The notes beneath the pieces are model-generated. The model did no database searches and had not been told where the DNA came from. It saw nothing but the letters and a program-made list of their open reading frames with translations. 64,000 bases of DNA. Origin: Paraburkholderia unamae (lineage in GTDB: Bacteria > Pseudomonadota > Gammaproteobacteria > Burkholderiales > Burkholderiaceae). The position numbers and the translations under genes are program-made. Shown piece after piece: positions 54,536 through 62,259 of this stretch. The stretch is taken from contig NZ_QLSU01000038.1 in assembly GCF_003268775.1 (NCBI RefSeq), positions 24,072-88,071 on the forward strand, written 5' to 3'. Every line of letters begins with the position of its first letter. The first letter of the stretch is position 1.

Positions 54536-54628
54536 CTTCCTCGCACTCCGTCGCGCCGGCGGCACGACTCTTCAAGAGCCTCAAGTTTACCGTCGCACTC
54601 ACTCCACGCCGCGATTCCTTTCATGAAA

Positions 54629-54642
54629 TTAAGTTTAAGTTT
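54629..54642. promoter_or_regulatory. Direct repeat upstream of the canonical regulator gene
   Basis: TTAAGTTTAAGTTT (reverse strand AAACTTAAACTTAA), a tandem repeat about 95 bp upstream of ATG 54535 in an otherwise GC-rich gap. OmpR-type regulators bind direct repeats, so autoregulation is possible. Confidence 0.35.
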
Positions 54643-54698
54643 GCAACGGCAATACAGCCCCGCACAGCGGGGGCTTTGGTGCTTACGCGCGCATTACA

Positions 54699-54730
54699 CC
54701 GACTTATGCCGACTTATGCCGACTTAAACC
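54699..54730. repeat. Decamer tandem repeat at the end of pseudo-receiver gene 2
   Basis: Three consecutive copies of CCGACTTATG, the last diverging to CCGACTTAAA, overlapping the stop codon of the gene at 54724-55437. Copy-number change would alter only the 3' end and spacing to the canonical regulator promoter. Confidence 0.6.
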
Positions 54731-55437
54731 GATGTCTGGCAGGGGCCGGAACGCTCGCCGGGCGCCTCGCGTGCATACAGGTCGAGCTGATAGCCGTAGC
54801 GGTTGACCGTCTCGACGCGCGCGTGCGCGCCATGCGCCTCCAGCTTGCGCCGCAGGCGCGACACGACGAGGTTCACGCTCGAAGGCTCGACGTCGCCCTT
54901 CTCGGGCCACGCATAGCGGATCAACTGTTCGCGCGCGACCGGCGCGCCCGTGTGACGCAGCAGGCATTCCACCAGCAGATATTCCCGCGTGGTGAGAGGA
55001 ACACGGTGCGCGCCTTCCACGAGGTCGCGCGTGAGCGGGTCGAGGCGCACGAGCGGCGTGCCCGCGTGGACGAGCGCGCCGCGGCGCAGCGCGAGCATGC
55101 GTTCCTGGATTTCGAGGATCGACCACGGCTGCACGAAGCACGCATCGGCGCCCGCGCGCAACAGGCGCGCGCAATCGGCAGGCGTGGCGCGTGTGAGCGC
55201 AACGACGATCGCGGGCGCGTCGGGCAGCCCGGCCAAGGTCGCAAGCGCCGCGCCGATGCCGGCATGGGCGTCGGGGCCCGCCGCGCACAGGAAGGCCGTG
55301 TCGAACGGCTCGTGCGCGGCAAGATAAACCGCGTAGTCGAGATTATCGGCAACCTCGACGCTGTTCAGGCTCTCGCTCAACGCCTTGTAGAGATAGTGTC
55401 GCTCGGTGTCGGAGGACGAACACAGCAGGACTCGCAT
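54724..55437 (-). CDS. Winged-helix regulator with degenerate (pseudo-) receiver, copy 2
   Basis: 237 aa from ATG 55437. The receiver lacks the catalytic set: SSSD after beta-1 (LLCSSSDTE), Cys for the phospho-Asp (FDTAFLCAAGPD) and Gln for the Lys (FVQPWS). GADACF and the C-terminal DNA-binding domain (TTREYLLVECLLRHTGAPVAREQLIRYAWPEKGDVEPSSVNLVVSRLRRKLE, read in part) are shared with copy 1 at 51605. It starts 16 bp after the HK2 stop. The frame extends upstream inside HK2, but that part is a shadow. Confidence 0.88.
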   Translation of the reverse strand: MRVLLCSSSDTERHYLYKALSESLNSVEVADNLDYAVYLAAHEPFDTAFLCAAGPDAHAGIGAALATLAGLPDAPAIVVALTRATPADCARLLRAGADACFVQPWSILEIQERMLALRRGALVHAGTPLVRLDPLTRDLVEGAHRVPLTTREYLLVECLLRHTGAPVAREQLIRYAWPEKGDVEPSSVNLVVSRLRRKLEAHGAHARVETVNRYGYQLDLYAREAPGERSGPCQTSV

Positions 55438-55453
55438 CGGTGCCGCGCCCCGC

Positions 55454-56929
55454 TCAGGCGCGATGCGTCCAGCAGTCGATCGACATGATCGCTCCCGGAT
55501 GCGCGTCGCCAATGGCGAGGCGATAGTCATGCAGGCGCACGATCGCCGCAACGATGCCGAGTCCGAGGCCCGTGCCCGGCAGGTGGCGGGTGCGCTCGCC
55601 GCGATAGAAGCGGGCGAGCACCGCGGCGCGCTCGCCGGGCGCAATGCCGGGGCCGTTATCGGACACGACGAACTGGGCGCCGGTCTCACTGGCGCCCAGT
55701 TCGACACGCCGCAGTTCGACATGCACTTCGCCGCCATGCGGCGCGAACTTGATGGCATTGTCGAGCAGGTTGCTGAACGCTTCGAAAAGCAACGCGCGAT
55801 CGGCGTGTATCGGCGGCGCCTGCGCCACAACGACGTGCATGGAGATGGCCTTTTCCTCGGCAAGCGGCGCATAGAGATCGCCGAGTTCGTGCACGAGTTC
55901 GGGCAGCGCGACGTGCTCGAAGCCGCTGCGGCGATCGATTGCGCCGATCTCCGAAATGCGCAGGAGTGCAGAGAAACGATTGAGCACCGCGTCGGCTTCC
56001 TCGCGCGCCGCGACGAGCACGCCCGCAATGCCCGGCTCGCCGCGACGCGCCACCGTGTCGGCGGCGTGCGAGAGGCGCAGACGCAGCCGCGTGAGCGGCG
56101 TGCGCAGGTCGTGCGCGATGCCGTCGCACGCGCCCTTCACCTCGCCCATCAGGCGCTCGACTTCGTCGAGCATGCGGTTCACGAGATGCGCGAGCATGTC
56201 CAGTTCGTCACGCCCGGCCACGGGCAGCCGCATCGCGAGGTCGCCGCTTGCGATGCGGCCCGTCGCGCGCTTGATCTGCGCAACGCGCCGGATCTGCCGC
56301 ATGCTCAGCACGAGGCCGGCGCACAGGCTGCCGGCGAGGCATAGCAGCCCGCCGCCGATCAGCGCCTTCATCAGTTCACCGTGGACATGGCGCACGTCGG
56401 TGAGCGTGCGCGCCACGACGAGACGCGCGCCGTCGGCGCGAATCTCGGCCATGGCCCGCAGCGGCGGGCGGGGCGCACCAAGATCGAGCATCAGCGTCTG
56501 GCCGGTCGTATGTTCGTGCGAGCGCCCATGGCCGCCCAGCGCGAGACCCGTGGGCATGACGCGGATGTCGCCTGCCAGCCAGCGGCCGTCCGGCGCGAAC
56601 AAGCCATAGAAGTTCTCGCGCCGGTTCGGGCGGGTGAGACGCGTGTCGATGGCGTTGACGAGCGCGGCGTCGTCACGCGAGTCGAAATAGCGCAGTTGCC
56701 AGCGCAGGCCGCTGTCGGTTTCCCGCAGCATCGCGCGCGTCACGGAGTATTCGATCACGCCAAGCAAGGCCATGAAGGCCAGCGAGAAGATGGCCGCATA
56801 GGCGGTGAACCAGCGAAACGTGGTGGTCTGCCAGTGGTCGCGGCCGAACTCCCGTGTGTCCGGCGCCGCGCGCGCCGACGCCGGGACGAACAAGCCGCGT
56901 CCTGCCGTGACCCAGCCCGGCAGGTTCAT
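55454..56929 (-). CDS. Sensor histidine kinase HK2
   Basis: 491 aa. TM1 about 40-62, periplasmic domain about 63-185, TM2 about 188-210, HAMP, HisKA H273 in CDGIAHDLRTPL, HATPase_c (NLLDNAIKFAP, DNGPGIAPGE, GTGLGLG). It is a paralogue of HK1, with a nearly identical HAMP-DHp junction (DELDMLAHLVN.MLDEVERLMGEVKGACDGIAHDLRTPL, read in part), but its periplasmic domain differs. Its only adjacent regulator is a pseudo-receiver protein, so its phosphotransfer partner may be the canonical regulator encoded downstream. Confidence 0.92.
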   Translation of the reverse strand: MNLPGWVTAGRGLFVPASARAAPDTREFGRDHWQTTTFRWFTAYAAIFSLAFMALLGVIEYSVTRAMLRETDSGLRWQLRYFDSRDDAALVNAIDTRLTRPNRRENFYGLFAPDGRWLAGDIRVMPTGLALGGHGRSHEHTTGQTLMLDLGAPRPPLRAMAEIRADGARLVVARTLTDVRHVHGELMKALIGGGLLCLAGSLCAGLVLSMRQIRRVAQIKRATGRIASGDLAMRLPVAGRDELDMLAHLVNRMLDEVERLMGEVKGACDGIAHDLRTPLTRLRLRLSHAADTVARRGEPGIAGVLVAAREEADAVLNRFSALLRISEIGAIDRRSGFEHVALPELVHELGDLYAPLAEEKAISMHVVVAQAPPIHADRALLFEAFSNLLDNAIKFAPHGGEVHVELRRVELGASETGAQFVVSDNGPGIAPGERAAVLARFYRGERTRHLPGTGLGLGIVAAIVRLHDYRLAIGDAHPGAIMSIDCWTHRA

Positions 56930-57350
56930 GACGCGCCTCGCGCGCGCAACGTCGGCATGCGTGAGGCAGCGCTACGTGCGCGCGCCGCGATCTCGTTGAC
57001 TGACATGGCTACCCCCGATGGCAAGGAATGGTCTGCCCGACGGCGAACCGACGAGCGCCAGTGCACCCGTGCCCGGCAATCATAGTGGGGCGCTCCCGAC
57101 ACAACGGCATCACGACGATGAAGAGCGGGTCATCTTCTTACCGGTGGTTGACGCGCACCTGTCAGCATTGTCAATGCGGATGAACGCGAAGTGGCGCGCG
57201 GCAGGTTCATCGCACAGATGAACCATCTTTCATGCCGCTGAGTTCGATCCGGCGCGGTCACCTTCTTATTCTCGAATCCGCTGTCATTCGAAGTCGGCGT
57301 GCTTGCACGCCTTTCATGTCGTTGCGGGTTCATCAAAAGGAGAGTCGATC
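56930..57350. promoter_or_regulatory. Divergent region HK2 / DUF4148 with GTTCATC repeats
   Basis: 421 bp without a gene. A perfect palindrome GGTTCATC-GCACA-GATGAACC lies at 57204-57224, further GATGAAC at 57179-57185 and GGTTCATC at 57327-57334. GGTCATCTTCTTA (about 57128) and GGTCACCTTCTTA (about 57253) form a second direct repeat. These are candidate binding sites for the regulators of the array. Confidence 0.5.
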
Positions 57351-57665
57351 GTGAAGTCATGGCTGAAGTTCGCATGGGTACCGTTTGTGGGAGCGTTGAG
57401 CGTCAGCGCGTTTGCCGCGCCGCATCTCACGCCGCAGGAATGCCATAGCTACCCGTTCGTCAAGGAGACACATGAGGTCACTCATGCAGACCTCATGAGG
57501 GAACTCAAGGAGCTCGAAGCGGTGGGCTATGAGCCGCACGCCGAGGACGAAAACTATCCCGCCGATATCGAGGCCGCCCAGCAGCGTCTCGCGGCCGTCT
57601 ACCGCAGCGATTGCTCGCCCCAGCACACGGCGGCGGCCGCAAACTTGCCGGCTGGCGAGGATTAA
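57351..57665 (+). CDS. DUF4148 domain-containing exported protein
   Basis: 104 aa from GTG 57351, chosen because AAAGGAGAG ends 6 bp upstream and the product then begins with a signal peptide (KSWLKFAWVPFVGALSVSAFA). Mature part has the classical DUF4148 pattern VTHADLMRELKELEAVGYEPHAEDENYPADIEAAQQRLAA (read in part) and two cysteines (QECHSY, RSDCSPQH). Periplasmic, function unknown. Divergent from HK2 across the GTTCATC-containing region, so plausibly controlled by the array. It is the last gene before the origin. Confidence 0.82.
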   Translation: MKSWLKFAWVPFVGALSVSAFAAPHLTPQECHSYPFVKETHEVTHADLMRELKELEAVGYEPHAEDENYPADIEAAQQRLAAVYRSDCSPQHTAAAANLPAGED

Positions 57666-57776
57666 GGTTGCGTCGTGCGCGCGTTCCAGGTCACCGCTGG
57701 CTTTTTGTGCAGTGCACCTTTGTATGGTCGTTCAGTGGCGACCTTTGAGCGCTCCCATATTCGGTGACCTGCGATG

Positions 57777-58956
57777 GGTAACCGGGTATGGGGGAAGCAA
57801 GCTCGCGTTGCCCGCTTTTTCTAGGCTCAGGTACCGAGCGACCATGAGACCGGGTGCTGATGCTACCTTTGCCAAGCGGGTTGCTGGCGCCTGGGATCTG
57901 CATCGTGGTGGGAGGTCGTTCCCATAACCGGTTACCGTTTCAGCGCGTTTCTTCCCATAACCGGAACCCTTCGATGAAGTTTTTCAAATAAATCATTGTG
58001 TTATCCGGTTTACTGAATCTGTCACATGAGAGCGTGCATGCTTTGGTGACAAGCTATGGTGCCCGGAAAGCCTTGCTCCGTCGCGAAGGTAGCCAGCAAT
58101 GGGACCGTAGCGGTTGGTGACCACTCACATGCATTAAGGTCTCCGGTTTTGGGAGACGTCTTTCTCATCGGACGCGTGTTTCAGTGTTTACCTTTTACGC
58201 TTTAACAACTTTAGTAAACCTTTAGGAGACTGAAACCCTTACCAGGCAAGGCTTTGCGACCGATTTGGTGGTGGGTTATGGGATTTGCGGTACCGGGTAT
58301 GGGAGCTTGGGGTTGTGGATATGGGGCTTCGGTAGCCGGGCATGGGGTTTACGGGTTGTGGATATGGGGAGAAGGTCTCTCGCTATGGGAAAACCGGCAG
58401 TTTCGCGCTCAGGTAGCCGGTTATGGGAGCCACTCAGGGTCACGCTTTATGGGAGCGTTTGGCGACGCGAAGGCTCTCCCGAGCGTCGGACTGCGGTAAT
58501 CAGGTCACTCTTTATGGGAATTCCGTTTGGTAGCCGGATATGGTGGTTTTCACGGTGAGGGGCGAATAGGTCCCAACTTCCGTTGATGTGTGCTTCCTTT
58601 GAGAGCTTTGACCATGGGGGACGTGCCGAATCTTGGGTAACTGGTTATGGGATGCTGCTTTGGTCACCGGTTATGGTGCCCAATCGTGAGCGCCGTCTCC
58701 CGGGAGAACGCGGTTGCCTATCGTGAGGTACCCAGTTATGGGAAACGCGTCAGGTCACCTGTTATGGGTGCTGAAGGTGGTCACGTGGACCGATGAAGCG
58801 GGATTCGGGATCGAGCTGAACGACATGCTGTAAAGCCCCATAGACGGTAACCTATTGGCGTTTTTTTAGAAAGTGAGCACTCACATTCTTCGTCAAGGTT
58901 ACCGGTTATGGGATCAATTCAAAGGCTTGGCGGTACTTTGGTAACCGGGTATGGGA
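57777..58956. repeat. Iteron array, candidate replication origin
   Basis: About 18-20 copies of a 17-bp repeat with consensus GGTNACCGGTTATGGGA. Best forward copies: 57777-57792, 58412-58428, 58636-58652, 58662-58678, 58727-58743, 58753-58769, 58897-58913 and 58940-58956. Reverse copies lie near 57921-57936 and 57954-57968; weaker copies at 58289, 58331, 58503 and 58529. AT-rich tracts lie at 57975-58015 and 58185-58225, candidate unwinding sites. The initiator gene follows directly. This is the typical architecture of iteron-controlled secondary replicons. Confidence 0.88.
58314..58365. promoter_or_regulatory. Two DnaA-box-like sequences inside the iteron array
   Basis: TGTGGATAT at 58314-58322 and again at 58357-58365, each one base from the consensus TGTGGATAA (reverse complement TTATCCACA), 43 bp apart. 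Both overlap degenerate iteron units (GGTTGTGGATATGGGG), so they may be either diverged iterons or genuine DnaA sites. Confidence 0.4.
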
Positions 58957-59090
58957 TCCTTCGCCATACTCGCTGAGACCGGTGTTTCAAGGTTCTGAAG
59001 CGTCGGCGCTCCCTTGGGCTCTCTGCGGCTGTCAATCTTTTTGCGTCCGGGTGTCGTGTCGCATCACGATTGTGCTTGCGGGCTTGAGTC

Positions 59091-59128
59091 ACCTGGTCGG
59101 TTGGTATACAGTTACCAACCGACCAGGT
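59091..59128. promoter_or_regulatory. Perfect 16-bp inverted repeat upstream of rep
   Basis: Arms ACCTGGTCGGTTGGTA (59091-59106) and its exact reverse complement (59113-59128), separated by TACAGT, 20 bp before the rep ATG. Arms share the GGT..CGGTT..G skeleton of the iterons. In iteron plasmids such an inverted repeat is where Rep dimers repress rep; that role is inferred here. Confidence 0.7.
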
Positions 59129-59148
59129 TCCCTTTCAACGTGGGTCAT

Positions 59149-60522
59149 ATGGCAAGAAAAAAGGCCGACGCCGGCGACGCCGACAAACAAGGTGCACTCT
59201 TATTCCAGCAAGGCCAGCCGCCTGATCTGTTCCGCAAGGCCGTCCCGGCGATTCATATCGCACCGAAGTCCGGGTCGATCAGCTTGCAGCAGCGCAAGAT
59301 GTTCAGTTCGCTCATCAAGAACGCCATTCGCCAGGATTCCCTTGAATCCGGCCGCTCGTCGTTTGAGATCACGATTTCCGCCCTTTCGCAGGACGTCGAT
59401 CTGAACAGCAACAACACCGAGTACGTCAAGGAAACGATCAACTCGCTCATCAGCACGGTCGTCAACTGGGACTATCTCACGCAGGACAAGCGCAGCATCT
59501 GGAAGGCTTCCGGTTTGCTCGCGGGCGCGGAACTCGAACGTTCGGTGCTGCGCTATACCTTCTCCGAGCAGATCCGCGGCGAGCTGCTCAACCCTGAAAT
59601 TTACGCGATGATCGACATGCGCATCACGCGGCAATTCAGGAAAGCGCATTCGCTCGCCCTCTGGGAGAACGTCGTTCGCTACGAAGCCGTGGGCGTGACT
59701 GCACGGTTTCCGCTCGCGACATTACGTGACCTGATCCTCGGACAGGACACCTCGGCGCAGTCGTACAAGCTGTACAAGCAGTTCAAGAGCCGTGTGCTGG
59801 TGCCGTGCATCAAGGAGGTCAATGAGATTTCCGATCACACGTTCGAGCTCATCGAGCACAAGGTCGGACGCTCCGTCGTCGCTCTGCAATTTCGCGTGGC
59901 CCGCAAGCCGGAGACCGATCCGTCTCAGGAGATGCGGGCAAACGATACGCTGCTGATCGGCGAGATGTCGAAGTTCAGCATTCCGGTTTCCGAGGCGCGG
60001 CGCCTGCTCAAGCAGTACGGCGACGAAAAAATTCGTACGGCGGTGGCCTATACGGCGGCGCGCGTCGCGCAGAAAAACGCGGCGCCGCTCGCGAACGTTG
60101 CCGCGTATTTCCGCAAGGCGCTGATGCAGGGTTACCAGTTGCCCGGCGCGAACACGCCGGGCGCTGCCGCGGATGCGGGCCGCGCGCGCGAAAGCCAGGA
60201 TCAGGTCAAGGATCGGTACATCGCGGCGAAGATCAACGAAGCGCGTGCGTACTTCAATGAACTCGAGTACGACGACCAGACTGCGCTGATCAAGCGCTAT
60301 AACGAAACGGTCGGGATGGACAAGCTCAAGGTCTCGACGGCGAAGGTGCCGAGCAAGATGGCATCGACCAACTTCTTCCGTTGGGTGGTGCTCGACACCT
60401 GGGGCCAACCGACTGCCGCCGACCTGCTCGAATTCCTCCTGAGCGGTCAGCAGGCGCCGACGGGCGGTGACGGTCTGGGCGCAGGGGATGTTGAACTGGC
60501 TTTGAAGACGCGAGACGAGTGA
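59149..60522 (+). CDS. Replication initiator protein (Rep_3/RepB family)
   Basis: 457 aa from ATG 59149 (MARKKADAGDADKQGALLFQQGQPPDLFRKAV); no strong Shine-Dalgarno precedes it, consistent with low expression. Tandem winged-helix initiator: ISLQQRKMFSSLIKNAIRQD...FEITISALSQDVDLNSNNTEYVKETINSL (WH1) and QFRKAHSLALWENVVRYEAVG...ATLRDLILGQ...YKLYKQFKSRVLVPCIKEVNEISDHTFELIEHKVGR (WH2, read in part). It binds iterons and opens the origin. Followed by an intrinsic terminator and then the partition region. Confidence 0.92.
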   Translation: MARKKADAGDADKQGALLFQQGQPPDLFRKAVPAIHIAPKSGSISLQQRKMFSSLIKNAIRQDSLESGRSSFEITISALSQDVDLNSNNTEYVKETINSLISTVVNWDYLTQDKRSIWKASGLLAGAELERSVLRYTFSEQIRGELLNPEIYAMIDMRITRQFRKAHSLALWENVVRYEAVGVTARFPLATLRDLILGQDTSAQSYKLYKQFKSRVLVPCIKEVNEISDHTFELIEHKVGRSVVALQFRVARKPETDPSQEMRANDTLLIGEMSKFSIPVSEARRLLKQYGDEKIRTAVAYTAARVAQKNAAPLANVAAYFRKALMQGYQLPGANTPGAAADAGRARESQDQVKDRYIAAKINEARAYFNELEYDDQTALIKRYNETVGMDKLKVSTAKVPSKMASTNFFRWVVLDTWGQPTAADLLEFLLSGQQAPTGGDGLGAGDVELALKTRDE

Positions 60523-60543
60523 AGTAGTTGGACGTAAGGTAAG

Positions 60544-60569
60544 AAGGCGGCTTAGGCCGCCTTTTTTTT
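60544..60569 (+). terminator. Intrinsic terminator of rep
   Basis: Stem AAGGCGGC / GCCGCCTT with loop TTAG (60544-60563) followed by a run of T. 22 bp after the rep stop. Confidence 0.88.
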
Positions 60570-60798
60570 CGAGTGCCGCTGCGTGGGTTCGGACAGCGGG
60601 AATTCGCTGTTGAATTTAGCTAAATATAAAAATCAAGAGATCGTAGTTAAATTTGATTTTCTGGATTTTGCGATTTCGTCGTCATTTCCCGATCAGGGCC
60701 CTTTGTCCCGGAGGTAGTCCTTGGGGCACTCAGATGCACCTTCGATCGCTAGCCATTTGCCCTTCGACTCGGTGACGATGCGCGCGACATGTGCTGCG

Positions 60799-60814
60799 AT
60801 CTCCACGTGGAGAT
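60799..60814. promoter_or_regulatory. parS: parS-like site 1
   Basis: CTCCACGTGGAG core within a 16-bp palindrome (AT...AT flanks). Matches the other four sites at the core; presumed ParB binding site. Confidence 0.8.
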
Positions 60815-61030
60815 TCAATCGATCATGTCGCACCACGGGATGGCTGATGGCTTGTCGCACATCTTGCCAATTGATGATGGCGTTGGCCATTTCGATGCAT
60901 GGGCTTCGACGTGTCCTTCGGCTCGCACTGTGAAGAATTCGAGCACCGACTTTCCGTGGCAGACCGACTACTCGCTTCAAATCCCCGACCTGCGGCCCCG
61001 CCAAGATTGACCAATCAACTGAGAACTCCG

Positions 61031-61052
61031 CGAGTCTCCACGTGGAGACTCG
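61031..61052. promoter_or_regulatory. parS: parS-like site 2
   Basis: The longest site: the CTCCACGTGGAG core is extended to a perfect 22-bp palindrome (CGAGT...ACTCG flanks). Probably the strongest ParB site. Confidence 0.82.
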
Positions 61053-61136
61053 TGACTCTCGAGCGCATACGCACCGGCCTCAATCTCCTAGACGTCTGTG
61101 TCTTGTCCCGCTGACCGGCGCGACCAGAAATCAGAA

Positions 61137-61150
61137 TCTCCACGTGGAGA
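61137..61150. promoter_or_regulatory. parS: parS-like site 3
   Basis: TCTCCACGTGGAGA, 14-bp perfect palindrome, 85 bp after site 2. Confidence 0.8.
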
Positions 61151-61316
61151 ACGTCGCATAGGCCATTCGCCCGACAGTCTGCGGTTTTTACGCTTGCGCC
61201 GATCGCAATTGCCGGATCTACCGTGAGCAGTCATCACGCGAGTATCAAACGCCCGTGCAACGATGGGACCGACGTAGTGTATGTGGAAGCAGCCGCAGCC
61301 TCTCCTGACCACGCGA

Positions 61317-61330
61317 TCTCCACGTGGAGA
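61317..61330. promoter_or_regulatory. parS: parS-like site 4
   Basis: TCTCCACGTGGAGA, the same 14-bp palindrome, 166 bp after site 3. Confidence 0.8.
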
Positions 61331-61509
61331 CTCACGTCTCTCCATCCTCACTCGAACGAAAATCGCGTGTTTCCCGCAGATCACGACAGTGTTCCACATC
61401 GCCAAAACCTTGTCCGTTTAGCTATTTGGTTGTGATCTGGCAACGCGTGAGACGGAAATCCTAGAATTTACTTTAAGTAGCCGTTAGACTCCCGAATGAC
61501 TTGCTGGAG

Positions 61510-61523
61510 TCTCCACGTGGAGA
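61510..61523. promoter_or_regulatory. parS: parS-like site 5, next to parA
   Basis: TCTCCACGTGGAGA ends 46 bp upstream of the parA ATG 61570, so ParB bound here could also affect parAB transcription. Confidence 0.8.
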
Positions 61524-61569
61524 GTGCCCCGGGAGGCGATCCGCCGTTGAACATTGCATGGAGAATCGA

Positions 61570-62259
61570 ATGGGACTCGTGATAGCCGTAGCGAACCAAA
61601 AGGGTGGGGTTGGCAAAACCACCACCAGCATGAATCTGGCTGGGGCATTTCAGTCGGAGGGCTACAAAGTCTATGTGGCCGACGCCGACGGCCAGCAATC
61701 ATGCATGAGCTGGTGCGCGGCAGCCGGTCCCGAAACACCTCTACCGTTCCGCGTTGGCAGCATCCATAAGCTTGAAAAGATGATTGGCCCGGAGATTGCC
61801 GCACTGGCCAACGACTACGATGTCGTCATCGTCGACTGTCCGCCTAATATCAACGATCTCACGACGGCGCGCGTGCTCGCCGTGGCCGACGCCACCGTCA
61901 TCCCAACCGACGCATCGCCGATCGATATCTGGAGTAGCGAAGGGATGATGGAACTGGTCGAGCGCACCCGTATTGCCAATCCTGCTGGAAAATTTGCAAT
62001 TTTGCTGAATAAGGCTAATTCGAAGACGCTCTTGCACACGCAGATGAGCGCCATCCTCGCCGAGAGCAACGTCCACGTGTTTACGTCCACTATCAAGCAG
62101 CGCGAGCTCTATCGCCAAACGGCGGCGTTGGGTCGCACCGTTTTCGACGTGCGCGGTATTCGCGGGGCAAAAGTCGCAAAGGACGAGGTCAGCGCGCTCT
62201 ACAACGAGATCATCGCGTTGGTTCAGGAAGTGGAAGAGGAGGTAGTCGATGGCCGCTAA
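61570..62259 (+). CDS. parA: ParA family partition ATPase
   Basis: 229 aa from ATG 61570, preceded by GGAG at 7 bp; ATG 61558 is possible but has no ribosome site. Deviant Walker A KGGVGKTT (residues 11-18), Walker A' ADADGQQS, Walker B DVVIVDCPP. No N-terminal HTH, so it is a short ParA that does not itself bind an operator in the P1 manner. It drives segregation with ParB and parS on the nucleoid. The parB ATG overlaps its 3' end by 11 bp. Confidence 0.94.
   Translation: MGLVIAVANQKGGVGKTTTSMNLAGAFQSEGYKVYVADADGQQSCMSWCAAAGPETPLPFRVGSIHKLEKMIGPEIAALANDYDVVIVDCPPNINDLTTARVLAVADATVIPTDASPIDIWSSEGMMELVERTRIANPAGKFAILLNKANSKTLLHTQMSAILAESNVHVFTSTIKQRELYRQTAALGRTVFDVRGIRGAKVAKDEVSALYNEIIALVQEVEEEVVDGR

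Larger units (their letters stand above)
60523..61569. other. Non-coding centromere region between rep and parA
   Basis: About 1.05 kb without a convincing gene. An AT-rich stretch (60605-60680) follows the rep terminator. The rest contains five copies of the CTCCACGTGGAG palindrome (annotated separately). Short open frames here lack ribosome sites and coding character and overlap the palindromes. Confidence 0.7.

Noticed and set aside
57018..57221. Small open frame between HK2 and the DUF4148 gene
   Set aside because: No ribosome site; it runs through the GTTCATC palindrome region and has no recognisable features.
58785..58793. GGTCACGTGGACC considered as a sixth parS site
   Set aside because: Only the central CACGTG is shared; it lacks the CTCC/GGAG flanks and is not a perfect palindrome.
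57777..58956. Repeated units considered as a CRISPR array
   Set aside because: Repeat length (17 bp), irregular spacing, inversions and degeneracy do not fit CRISPR; no cas genes; position next to rep fits iterons.
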